This document shows, one piece after another, positions 1-7,321 of a stretch of DNA of 61,092 nucleotides. A model generated the notes under the pieces. That model made no database searches and was not told the DNA's origin. It worked only from the letters and a program-made list of their open reading frames with translations. Source of the stretch: an uncultured Prevotella sp. (lineage in GTDB: Bacteria > Bacteroidota > Bacteroidia > Bacteroidales > Bacteroidaceae); contig ONAJ01000010.1 in assembly GCA_900315775.1 (NCBI GenBank), forward strand, positions 1 to 61,092, in the 5' to 3' direction. Position 1 is the stretch's first letter, and each line of letters opens with the position of its first letter. The translations under genes and the position numbers were made by a program.

Positions 1-244
1 GGAACTCTATCTGCGTTGGCTGGAGCAGAACGAAATGGAACCAGGAGAAGAGTCACCCCTTGGATTGTTACTTTGCACAGAGGGTGGTGATGAACAAATC
101 GAACTGCTGCAACTCGACAAAGCCGGCATAAAGGTAGCTCAATATATGACAGAGTTACCTCCTCGTGAGGTGCTGCAACGCCAGATTCAGAAGTCCCTGG
201 AGATTGCAAAGGCCCGTTTCGAAAACTTTATAGAGGAAGAGTAA
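1..244 (+). CDS. DUF1016 (YhcG-type) PD-(D/E)XK nuclease family protein, C-terminal fragment
   Basis: The frame is open from base 2, so the gene begins outside the window and only about the last 80 residues are present. The segment ELYLRWLEQNE followed by GEESPLGLLLCTEGGDEQIELL resembles the C-terminal nuclease-like half of DUF1016/YhcG proteins, where a GxxLC strand is followed by a helix and a PPREVLQRQI-type tail. Members are often found in restriction or defence neighbourhoods. The catalytic part lies upstream and cannot be judged. The next gene starts 22 bases downstream on the same strand, so the two may be co-transcribed. Family call fairly sure; activity is not shown. Confidence 0.7.
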   Translation, partial: ELYLRWLEQNEMEPGEESPLGLLLCTEGGDEQIELLQLDKAGIKVAQYMTELPPREVLQRQIQKSLEIAKARFENFIEEE

Positions 245-266
245 AAACGAAATAAATGATTGTTCT

Positions 267-2189
267 ATGTCGATTATTGATTTTATAAAAGGTCTGTTTG
301 GTGGAGAGCCGAATGAAGATGCCAATCAGAGTACAAACGTGGTTGAAAATAAGTCCGTGAACTCAGAGGTTTTCGTTGACAGGAATCCTACGATAGAGAA
401 TGTGGCTCGTTTTGTTATCCAAAAAGGTGTCTGTAAGGGTGCAGACATCCAAAGGTATTTCCAAATTGGTTATAACCTTTCTGGACGTTTAATGTCGCAG
501 CTTCAGCAAAAAGGTGTTCTTGATAGTTCTTATAATGTGCTGGTAGATGCCAATATCTCTGACCAAGAATTAGCTCAATTATTAAGCAGGGAAATACCTG
601 AAATATCAGATTCAACGAATGGTTTTTCAGGCTCCGGATTTGAGGTAAAGATTATCTCTTCATCCCTCATAGACATGGAATCATCCATTAAACCCTATAT
701 ACCAGAACTGTCGAAATATGAGAGTTACGTAGTCTTCGATACAGAGACTTCTGGATTGTCACCTCAGCAAGGTCATGAAATACTTCAAATTGGAGCGGTA
801 AAATACAACACTCTGACAGGAGAAGCAATTGATACACAGAGTATTTTTATTAAGCCATCACCACATTGCGTAATAGAACCTGCGGCTTTGCGTGTTAACG
901 GTATAGACATAGAAAAGTTGAAGCAAACTGGCTTATCAAAAGATGAAGCCATCAATACTTTCATCGAATTCATTGGCACATGTCCTCTTTTTGCATACAA
1001 TGCGCCTTTTGATATGCGATTCTTGAAATCTACATGCGAAATGGTTAACATACCTCTGCCGAAAAATCCTGTGTGCGATGTTCTTGCAATGGTTAGAAAA
1101 CTAGCATTGCCAACAGAAAACAAAAAGTTGGGAACCATTTCGGAACATTTTGGGTTTGAAGGAGGCTGTTTTCATGAAGCAATAAAGGACTGTGACGCTA
1201 CCAATTTTGTGCTTCGCAAAATTTACTTTAATAACGAAGGAAAACCTGTTGGCAAATCTGTTGATGACATACATTCCAATCTCTATAGAAATGGAGTGAA
1301 GCTTGAGACTTACATAGAGCAAAACATGCTGGAACTTGACGTTTATTCTCGCTTAACAGGTGAGTTCCTGTTCACGAAAACCATAAGGCAATGTGCCGAG
1401 AAGGGAATCTATGTGTCATATTCTACGGTAAAAGATTTAGAGCAAACTTTGTGGACAACCGATTATGGCATCAGGCTGCATGAAGATTCGATAGGGAAAT
1501 TAGAACCTGATATCTATTATGGGAAACGCCTCATTGACGTATATTCCAGAACGACTGGCGAATTCCTTTTCACCAAGACATTGGAAGAATGCGCCGGATT
1601 AGCATCGTCTTTAACACAAAAGAAGATTGCGAATGCCACACTAGAAAAGAGTTGGTTAGGCGAATATGGTTTCCGAGCTCACGAAGAAGAACCACAAACA
1701 AAGATAGATCGTGACTTTACCTATGGAAAGCGACTCATTGATTGCTATTCCAAGGAAGGTGATTTCTTGAAAAGGTATGATAGCATTTCCGACATTGTTA
1801 CTGAGTTGGGCTTTGCTGGGGATAGCCCTATCAAAACCATGCTTCGCCAAGACAAGATAACGTATAATCTAAATGGCTATATTTTCATTTATGCGACGTC
1901 CGAACAACCAATTCAGAAAATCGAAGGCGCACCATTGACGAAAGAGGCAAAACGGCCTATATATGTATTCGACATTGATGGAAATTATCTCAATGTTTTC
2001 CTTAAAATTACAGAATGTACAGCAGCCTATGGTTTACAAGCTGAAGGTGTCAGGAGATGTTTATCTGCTGGCAAGCCTCAGTATAATGGATACATTTTCA
2101 GATATTCCAACACTCCTTTGAGCGATGAAGAATTAGCGGCAGCAAGGGAGAATTACGCGTATAGGGAAACGTCAAAAGTTGAGAATTAG
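267..2189 (+). CDS. FtsK-gamma-like / DEDDh exonuclease / NUMOD1-repeat fusion protein
   Basis: The 640 residues fall into three parts. Residues about 40-98 resemble the FtsK gamma winged helix that reads oriented chromosomal motifs (IQRYFQIGYN, then SGRLMSQLQQKG). Residues about 153-320 are a DnaQ-like DEDDh 3'-5' exonuclease: VVFDTETSGL gives the D and E of motif I, AYNAPFDMRFL motif II, and FHEAIKDCDATNF the H and D of motif III. From about 356 there are four repeats of 66-74 residues, starting LDVYSRLTGEF, IDVYSRTTGEF, IDCYSKEGDF and IYVFDIDGNYL. The last, ending QYNGYIFRYS, closely matches NUMOD1, a DNA-binding module known from homing endonucleases. No signal peptide, so cytoplasmic. 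Two DNA-reading modules on one exonuclease suggest sequence- or structure-directed DNA processing; the function is unknown. It sits beside nuclease remnants in a decayed accessory patch. Confidence 0.8.
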   Translation: MSIIDFIKGLFGGEPNEDANQSTNVVENKSVNSEVFVDRNPTIENVARFVIQKGVCKGADIQRYFQIGYNLSGRLMSQLQQKGVLDSSYNVLVDANISDQELAQLLSREIPEISDSTNGFSGSGFEVKIISSSLIDMESSIKPYIPELSKYESYVVFDTETSGLSPQQGHEILQIGAVKYNTLTGEAIDTQSIFIKPSPHCVIEPAALRVNGIDIEKLKQTGLSKDEAINTFIEFIGTCPLFAYNAPFDMRFLKSTCEMVNIPLPKNPVCDVLAMVRKLALPTENKKLGTISEHFGFEGGCFHEAIKDCDATNFVLRKIYFNNEGKPVGKSVDDIHSNLYRNGVKLETYIEQNMLELDVYSRLTGEFLFTKTIRQCAEKGIYVSYSTVKDLEQTLWTTDYGIRLHEDSIGKLEPDIYYGKRLIDVYSRTTGEFLFTKTLEECAGLASSLTQKKIANATLEKSWLGEYGFRAHEEEPQTKIDRDFTYGKRLIDCYSKEGDFLKRYDSISDIVTELGFAGDSPIKTMLRQDKITYNLNGYIFIYATSEQPIQKIEGAPLTKEAKRPIYVFDIDGNYLNVFLKITECTAAYGLQAEGVRRCLSAGKPQYNGYIFRYSNTPLSDEELAAARENYAYRETSKVEN

Positions 2190-2208
2190 CACATAACATA
2201 ATCAGATT

Positions 2209-2271
2209 ATGAGCCAAAAGCTAACCACCGAAGAATTTATCAAAAAGGCCCGAGAGGTGCATAGGATATGA
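2209..2271 (+). pseudogene. 5' stub of a DUF723-like gene, cut by a palindrome
   Basis: An ATG opens a 20-residue frame, TTEEFIKKAREVH being its core. That phrase is typical of the start of DUF723-type modules (normally continuing HGDKYDYS), which occur on phage and endonuclease-like proteins. Here the frame stops at a TGA that is itself the first three bases of a 23-bp palindrome, so the rest of the gene is gone. Best read as a remnant; the family call rests on a short motif. Confidence 0.5.
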
Positions 2272-2291
2272 CAGGGGACTGTCCCTTGTCA
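2269..2291. repeat. REP-like imperfect palindrome, copy 1
   Basis: A 23-bp imperfect palindrome with ends TGACA/TGTCA and core GGGGACTGTCCC. A near-identical palindrome lies at 30232-30254 and a diverged one (core GGGGACGGTTCT) at 30033-30057. The form is that of REP sequences moved by RAYT (Y1 tyrosine) transposases; no RAYT gene is in the window, so this assignment is inferred. Confidence 0.6.
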
Positions 2292-2360
2292 TGTCTGGCT
2301 TCGTAAGGAAATTGCAGGAAAAATTAAAAGAATGTGGAATAAATATGAAGGTGATTCAGT

Positions 2361-2859
2361 ATGAAAGACTTTGCAGCAATAGATTTCGAAACAGCCAATA
2401 GCCAATAACGAGCGTTCTTCGGTTTGTTCCGTTGGTATCGTCATTGTGCGTAATGGTGAGATTGTAGATACGTTCTATTCTCTCATCCAGCCAGAGCCGA
2501 ACTATTATAACTACTGGTGTTCGCAGGTACATGGTCTTTGTCACGAAGACACAGATGACGCCCCTGTATTTCCCAAAGTATGGGCGCAGATTGAACCTCT
2601 GATAGAAGGTCTTCCTCTTGTTGCTCATAACAAGCCTTTTGATGAAGGATGTCTGAAGGCTGTATTCCGTGTATATCAGATGGACTATCCTGATTATGAG
2701 TTCTACGACACACTTGCCGCCTCCCGCAGAGCCTTCCGCTATCTGGAGAATCACCAGCTCCACACTGTTGCTGCTGAGTGTGGTTACTGCTTAGAGAACC
2801 ATCATAACGCCCTTGCTGACGCAGAAGCCTGTGCGTGGATTGCAAGAGAAATACTATAA
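2361..2859 (+). pseudogene. DEDDh 3'-5' exonuclease, frameshifted by a 7-bp tandem duplication
   Basis: An ATG at 2361 gives MKDFAAIDFETAN, the canonical first motif of a DnaQ-like exonuclease, then a premature stop. The rest continues in another frame (about 2407-2859) with SSVCSVGIVIVRNG, then LVAHNKPFDEGCL as motif II and HHNALADAEACAWIA as motif III. Removing one of two adjacent AGCCAAT copies (2393-2399 and 2400-2406) restores one frame of about 163 residues ending at 2859. All catalytic acids would then be present. The gene is inactive as written unless the duplication is lost by slippage. It follows another DEDDh exonuclease on the same strand. Confidence 0.8.
2393..2406 (+). repeat. 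7-bp tandem duplication causing a frameshift
   Basis: AGCCAAT occurs twice in direct succession. Seven bases is not a multiple of three, so the second copy shifts the exonuclease frame and exposes a TAA. The mechanism of origin (replication slippage) is inferred. Confidence 0.85.
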
Positions 2860-2940
2860 GAACAATTACATTAGATGATATTTTATACCACAAGAGACTG
2901 TTTTTGAATAGAATACTAATACTTAATAACAATAGAAATA

Positions 2941-3752
2941 TGAAAGCAAGATTCTTTACCTTGATTGTGGCACTTGTATGTTCAAGTTCCGTAGTAACTG
3001 CACAATTACGCTTGAAAATGGTTGCGGATGATGGTTTCGAATATCTTTCCCTACATGGGCCTACTGGTGTAGGAGCAGCAACCATTGATGGACGAATCAT
3101 TATTCCTCAAAAGTTTGGAAATGTATTTTATATGACTAGTCCGGTAGGAGGTTGGTTCCTCGTAAAAGCACAAGGTAGCAAGATCGAAGGTGCTTATACT
3201 AAAACCGGACAATGTATAATACCCCTTGCACGCGGTTATAACAATGTAATTGTAATGGATGAAGGATGGATATCTGTTAGAATGAATGATATGTACGGAG
3301 CATGCGATATGTCAGGGAGGGAGATTGTACCACCAATATACGAAGCGCTTCGTTATGATGAAGATAAAGGATTTCAGTCTATGGATGATTACGGGGACTT
3401 TAACGATATAGGTGTATGGATTCCTAGGAGGGAACCCAAAAGTGAGGGAACCGTTACGACACGAAATCAGAATAAAAATCAAAATGGGACGATGCCCATT
3501 TTTGTTGAAAGTGACAATTCTTCATATAACGACAGCAGCAGTTCTTCAACAACAGGTAATCAGAAACAACGTAAGACCTGTACACGCTGCCATGGAGAAA
3601 AGACAGTAGTGTATGAAAGGAGCGTAAGTGCTGGACGTGGGTTGGATAGAATGATGACCACCTGTACTGAATGTGGTAAGTCATACGATAGAACAGAAAC
3701 GGTACATAGACACGAAACATGCACATCTTGTCACGGCTTAGGCTATTATTAA
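2941..3752 (+). CDS. Exported WG-repeat-like protein with C-terminal DnaJ-type zinc motifs
   Basis: The start is placed at ATG 2941 rather than an earlier in-frame one, because it begins a clear signal peptide (MKARFFTLIVALVCSSSVVTA before Q). The 270-residue product has three loose repeats of the WG kind (ATIDGRIIIPQKFGN, KTGQCIIPLARGYNN, MSGREIVPPIYEAL). The middle is low-complexity (SSYNDSSSSSTT). The tail carries CTRCHGEKTV, CTECGKSYD and CTSCHGLGYY, i.e. CxxC(H)G zinc-ribbon elements like those of DnaJ. Likely secreted or periplasmic; function unknown. A zinc ribbon on an exported protein is uncommon. Confidence 0.65.
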
Positions 3753-3775
3753 TGCCACTAGGACAGGCAACTGAT

Positions 3776-3860
3776 GGCCAAATGACCAAATGAAAACCCG
3801 CCAAATGACCAAATGAAAATTCGCCAAATGACCAAATGAAAATTCGCCAAATGACCAAAT
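3776..3860 (+). repeat. 23-bp tandem repeat, about four copies
   Basis: The unit is built on GCCAAATGACCAAATG plus AAAATTC or AAAACCC and is repeated nearly exactly; the last copy is cut short. It lies between the WG/zinc gene and the promoter of the ATPase gene. Spacing is too short, with no separate spacers, for a CRISPR. Confidence 0.85.
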
Positions 3861-3876
3861 TGTGTGTAAAATATTC

Positions 3877-3905
3877 TTTCGTTTCAAGAAAAATTACTAT
3901 CTTTG
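3877..3905 (+). promoter_or_regulatory. Bacteroidetes-type promoter of the AAA ATPase gene
   Basis: TATCTTTG at 3898-3905 matches the -7 consensus TAnnTTTG; a weak TTTC stands in for the -33 TTTG. The ATG follows 27 bases later. Confidence 0.6.
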
Positions 3906-3932
3906 CACCGATAATCATATAAGGTTATTATT

Positions 3933-5222
3933 ATGGCTGAAAATACATTCAATTATCGAAAGCGAATCGCAGACATTCTTTTAGAAGAGAAATTAGAAGC
4001 AATGGGTGCTGTCCTTATTGAAGGACCTAAGGCTTGTGGTAAAACGACTACCGCAGAACAGCAGGCTAAGAGCATTCTGTATATGGATGATCCTGCAAAC
4101 ATACAGCAAAATCTTCAATTGGCGGAAACTAACATCAAACGACTGCTTCAGGGTGATACACCAAGGCTTATTGATGAATGGCAGATAGCTCCTCAAATAT
4201 GGGATGCGGTGCGTTTTGAAGCAGACCACAGAAAGGATGATGGTTTGTTTATGCTTACAGGCTCTGCTGTTCCTGCAGATAAATCAAAGATCCGCCATAC
4301 TGGTGCAGGGCGTTTCGCATGGCTCACCATGCGGCCTATGACGTTGTGGGAATCTGGAGAATCTTCGGGAGACGTGAGCATCAAAGCTCTTTTTGCTGAG
4401 CCGGAAAAGGTTGATGGAGAGAGTGCGTTGAAGATGGAAGATATCGCTTATGCTATTTGTCGAGGTGGTTGGCCAAAATCTCTAACCAAGAAAAGTCAGA
4501 AGGCTGCACTTCGTCAGGTTACAGAGTATTTTGAAGCCATAACACGCTCTGACATTTCAAGAGTTGACGGAGTTGAAAGGGATGAGTTCCGTGCAAAGAG
4601 ACTTATGCGCTCATATGCACGATTACAAGGAGCAATGGCTAGTATCCCCACTATCAGAGAAGATATGAAAACGAATGATTCGGAAGACATGAGCGACGAA
4701 ACGGTCTCTTCATATATCAAGGCTTTAAAAAAGATTTTCGTGATAGAGGATATGCCAGCATGGAATCCTAATCTACGTTCAAAAACCTCTATACGCACCA
4801 GCGATACACGATATTTTGTCGACCCTTCTTTGGCTATCGCGGCTTTAGGAATAGGACCAAATGACTTGTTGAACGACTTGAATACTTTGGGATTATTTTT
4901 TGAAACCCTGTGTGTACGTGACCTTCGTGTGTATGCAGAAGCTAATGACGGAGACGTATTCCACTATAGAGACAAGAGTGGTCTTGAATGTGACGCCGTT
5001 GTGCATTTGAGAAATGGAAGCTATGGTCTTATTGAGATAAAACTGGGTGGTGATACGCTTATTGGTGAAGGGGCTGCTAATCTAAACACCTTGGCAGAAA
5101 AGATTGACACGACAAAAATGAAGAAACCGTCGTTTAAGATGGTTTTAACTGCAGTAGGACAGTATGCATATATTCGAACTGACGGCATAATGGTTGTTCC
5201 TATCGGCTGCTTGAAAGACTAA
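3933..5222 (+). CDS. AAA ATPase with DUF4143 domain
   Basis: 429 residues. The Walker A loop is EGPKACGKTTTA at about residues 29-40 and a Walker B-like strand LIDEWQ follows near 85. The second half is the DUF4143 domain, ending with FHYRDKSGLECDAVVHL and YGLIEIKLGG. The spaced D, E and K there recall a PD-(D/E)XK nuclease fold, though activity is not established for the family. No signal peptide or membrane segment. These genes are very common in Bacteroidales accessory regions, often as many paralogues, with unclear roles. It has its own promoter, just after a tandem repeat array. Confidence 0.85.
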   Translation: MAENTFNYRKRIADILLEEKLEAMGAVLIEGPKACGKTTTAEQQAKSILYMDDPANIQQNLQLAETNIKRLLQGDTPRLIDEWQIAPQIWDAVRFEADHRKDDGLFMLTGSAVPADKSKIRHTGAGRFAWLTMRPMTLWESGESSGDVSIKALFAEPEKVDGESALKMEDIAYAICRGGWPKSLTKKSQKAALRQVTEYFEAITRSDISRVDGVERDEFRAKRLMRSYARLQGAMASIPTIREDMKTNDSEDMSDETVSSYIKALKKIFVIEDMPAWNPNLRSKTSIRTSDTRYFVDPSLAIAALGIGPNDLLNDLNTLGLFFETLCVRDLRVYAEANDGDVFHYRDKSGLECDAVVHLRNGSYGLIEIKLGGDTLIGEGAANLNTLAEKIDTTKMKKPSFKMVLTAVGQYAYIRTDGIMVVPIGCLKD

Positions 5223-5229
5223 TAATATA

Positions 5230-5349
5230 GACCGTCTTACACCACAACAACGGCATTATAAGATGGCTGCCATTCAGGGGAGGGATACAAAGCCTGAGAT
5301 GGTGGTGCTGAAATACAGGGTACATTTGCCAAATTATTCCCGATAGCAC
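5230..5349 (+). pseudogene. vsr: vsr remnant (very short patch repair endonuclease)
   Basis: An ATG-less frame reads RLTPQQRHYKMAAIQGRDTK then PEMVV, matching the conserved N-terminus of Vsr, the T:G mismatch endonuclease that accompanies cytosine methylases. After about 25 residues similarity is lost and the frame soon stops. The catalytic region is absent, so it is a relic. Its 3' end overlaps a duplicated piece of another gene on the opposite strand. Confidence 0.6.
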
Positions 5350-5432
5350 CAGGCGATGAGGCGGTTGAGCCATCCGATGTGGCCAATAGCGATAAGGAAG
5401 TGGAGCACTGCTCCGAGTCGTAATCTTTTCAT
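5334..5432 (-). CDS. 32-residue ORF coupled to the beta-lactamase gene
   Basis: Its ATG (5432-5430) overlaps the TGA of the beta-lactamase gene as ATGA, the usual geometry for translational coupling. It encodes MKRLRLGAVLHF, a short hydrophobic stretch, and a tail IGWLNRLIAWCYRE. The tail is identical, at DNA level too (37 bp exact, 5344-5380), to the last residues of the FemAB-like gene at 6355-7317. It is therefore either a real micro-ORF assembled from a duplicated gene end or chance coding over a duplication scar. Expression not shown. Confidence 0.4.
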   Translation of the reverse strand: MKRLRLGAVLHFLIAIGHIGWLNRLIAWCYRE

Positions 5433-6241
5433 TGTGCTAACAGTTGTCTGGCAATATCTGCTATTACAGCCTCAGATGGTGAGTGTGTGGTGAAGACGGC
5501 GATAAGGACGTGGTTTCCATCAGGCATGAGAATGATACCTGCATCGTTCATGTCTTGCCCTCCTTCAGCAGATGGGAATCCCGTACCTGTTTTATGTACG
5601 ATACGAGCATCTGCGGGTATCGCAGCAGGGATTCGTTTCAGTCCTGTTGAGCAGTCAGCCATCGCCTTCCAGATGAACGTCAGATATTGGTTGTCGTCTT
5701 TATGATGATGAAACCACTCGAACAGACGAATCATTTCTGTGGGGGTAGAACTGTTTTCGATAGCCTTTGCCGGTTTTTTGTGCATTTGTTCCTCTGTCAT
5801 GCGGACATGGATATCGCGGAATCCAAGTTTTCTCATGTACTTCTCTACAGCTTTGGGCTTGCCGCAAAACTTGAAAAGGAGTTCGCTGGCATTGTTGTCA
5901 CTCTGTCCGAGAGACAATTCCAGCAGTTCTCCATACGAAAAGGCTTTGACACCTTCAAAGAACTTTAGCATTGGCGACCATGTGTTTTGCATCAAGTCTG
6001 CTTTATCGACAACGATAGTGTCATCGAGATTCAACCCTTTCCGACTCAGGTAATCGGCGACGTATAAAGCTTGCGGGAACTTCATCACACTGTGCATGGC
6101 AAAAGGCTTATCCTCGTTAATGCCAACAATAGAGTCATTGCGCATGATGCACGCACCATAACTGGTACTGTCGCTTATTGGCTCTTGCGCCAAACACGAT
6201 GTAGCAACCAACGCATAAACTATAGTTACTATCTTTCTCAT
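5429..6241 (-). CDS. Class A beta-lactamase (subclass A2-like)
   Basis: 270 residues. A signal sequence (MRKIVTIVYALVATSCLA) sends it to the periplasm; the Cys could act as a lipobox. The active-site serine lies in HSVMKF (S51), the SDN loop is GQSDNNA (114-116), and KTG is in VHKTGTGF. The omega-loop reads TEEQMHKK, the E...QMH arrangement of PER/VEB/CfxA-type enzymes rather than ExxLN. Family members hydrolyse penicillins and often cephalosporins; spectrum cannot be read here. It is the last main gene of a minus-strand run, 113 bases after the FemAB-like gene. No mobile element is adjacent, so it looks resident. Confidence 0.9.
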   Translation of the reverse strand: MRKIVTIVYALVATSCLAQEPISDSTSYGACIMRNDSIVGINEDKPFAMHSVMKFPQALYVADYLSRKGLNLDDTIVVDKADLMQNTWSPMLKFFEGVKAFSYGELLELSLGQSDNNASELLFKFCGKPKAVEKYMRKLGFRDIHVRMTEEQMHKKPAKAIENSSTPTEMIRLFEWFHHHKDDNQYLTFIWKAMADCSTGLKRIPAAIPADARIVHKTGTGFPSAEGGQDMNDAGIILMPDGNHVLIAVFTTHSPSEAVIADIARQLLAQ

Positions 6242-6354
6242 ATTATTTCTTGTTCGTATGAAATAGTTCTCATGAATTGCGGCAAACGTGGCGACGGAAG
6301 CTTACGATTTATGTATTTTAGTTTATAGTTTATGTTCACTCTATGAGGAAGGTT

Positions 6355-7317
6355 CTATTCCCTGTAGCACCAGGCGATGAGGCGGTTGAGCCATCCGATG
6401 TTAATGCGAAACCAGCGGTATGAACTGATGGGCTTTCCGCCGAAGCCGAGAATGAATTCGCGGAAGTGGCTGCGCTCGTAGGGCAGTCCGACATCGAGGA
6501 ATCTGAGGTGGCGGTAGCCGCGACTATGAGCATTAAGAATTGTCGTCCACAGAGTTACTGCCGATGGATAGTGGTTGCTGGAGCGTTTGCCGACGAGGAA
6601 CCACAGAAAGGCTGTGGTGCCTGAATAGAGGCAGCAACTTCCTCCGACAACTTTGCCGTTGCGACGTGTGAGGAAGAACCGTGCTTTGTTGCTTTGCCAC
6701 ATCTCGTAGAACAGTCGTTCCGCCGGAACATAGCGGCGACGCTTAAAGCGGTAATAGCTGCGTAGCTTTCGGTAGAAGGCACGGAAGTCGTCGTAGTCGG
6801 TAACCTCAGTAGTTACTACGCCTGAAGCGACGGCTTTGTCGATGAGTTCGGTGGTAGCTGGGGTGAGTCGTTCTTTAGGATGAACGGAATGCAGAGAGTT
6901 GCGTACTTCAAGCCACGGAATGGGGAAGTAGCCTGCACTACGGAGTGCGCTATAGCCGAACATCTTATGTGGCATATCGCTAAACTCAACATAGAAGCAA
7001 CGTTTGCGACGGAACAGTTTGTTTGCGGTGGTGAGCAGCTCTTGGAATATTTCCTCGCGTTGCTCTTCGTTGGCATATACTCCGCATCCATAGACTCTGC
7101 CCTGGGTAAGGAAGTAGGGGGGGATAACCCATCGGCGATTTCTCAGGATTACCAACATGTGGGCAGCAACGGTACCGTCATCGTTGAACGCAACAAGCAT
7201 ATATGGTGTGACGGAGCTTGTTTTCTCAAGCATAGAAAACATCTCGGCGCTATGAAGGAAAGTGTCGTTGTTGAGTAACGGCAGTTCGCTGGAGGATGAG
7301 AGTATTTTAATGTACAT
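6355..7317 (-). CDS. FemAB/GNAT-like acyltransferase-fold protein
   Basis: The start is set at ATG 7317 (MYIKILSSSSELP), four bases after the preceding stop; a longer frame would run into the upstream gene. The 320 residues show the double-GNAT layout of FemAB/BioF2-type proteins: an N-terminal half with VAAHMLVILRNRRW and a C-terminal half with GKVVGGSCCLYSGTTAFLWF and LRFLDVG. FemAB proteins add amino acids to peptidoglycan precursors, but many Bacteroidetes relatives have unknown substrates. Its neighbourhood (phosphoesterase, beta-lactamase) hints at envelope work without proving it. The last 37 bp of coding DNA are duplicated at 5344-5380. Confidence 0.7.
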   Translation of the reverse strand: MYIKILSSSSELPLLNNDTFLHSAEMFSMLEKTSSVTPYMLVAFNDDGTVAAHMLVILRNRRWVIPPYFLTQGRVYGCGVYANEEQREEIFQELLTTANKLFRRKRCFYVEFSDMPHKMFGYSALRSAGYFPIPWLEVRNSLHSVHPKERLTPATTELIDKAVASGVVTTEVTDYDDFRAFYRKLRSYYRFKRRRYVPAERLFYEMWQSNKARFFLTRRNGKVVGGSCCLYSGTTAFLWFLVGKRSSNHYPSAVTLWTTILNAHSRGYRHLRFLDVGLPYERSHFREFILGFGGKPISSYRWFRINIGWLNRLIAWCYRE

Positions 7318-7321
7318 AGCG

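Noticed and set aside
2291-2401. ORF starting ATG 2291 (MSGFVRKLQEKLKECG)
   Set aside because: It overlaps the palindrome and the intact start of the exonuclease in another frame; no ribosome site and no likeness to known proteins.
3776-3860. Possible CRISPR array
   Set aside because: Units are contiguous, with no unique spacers and no cas genes nearby.
3454-3918. 154-codon minus-strand frame with repeated FGHLxxFHLVIW phrases
   Set aside because: The phrases are just the 23-bp DNA repeat read backwards; no promoter or ribosome site.
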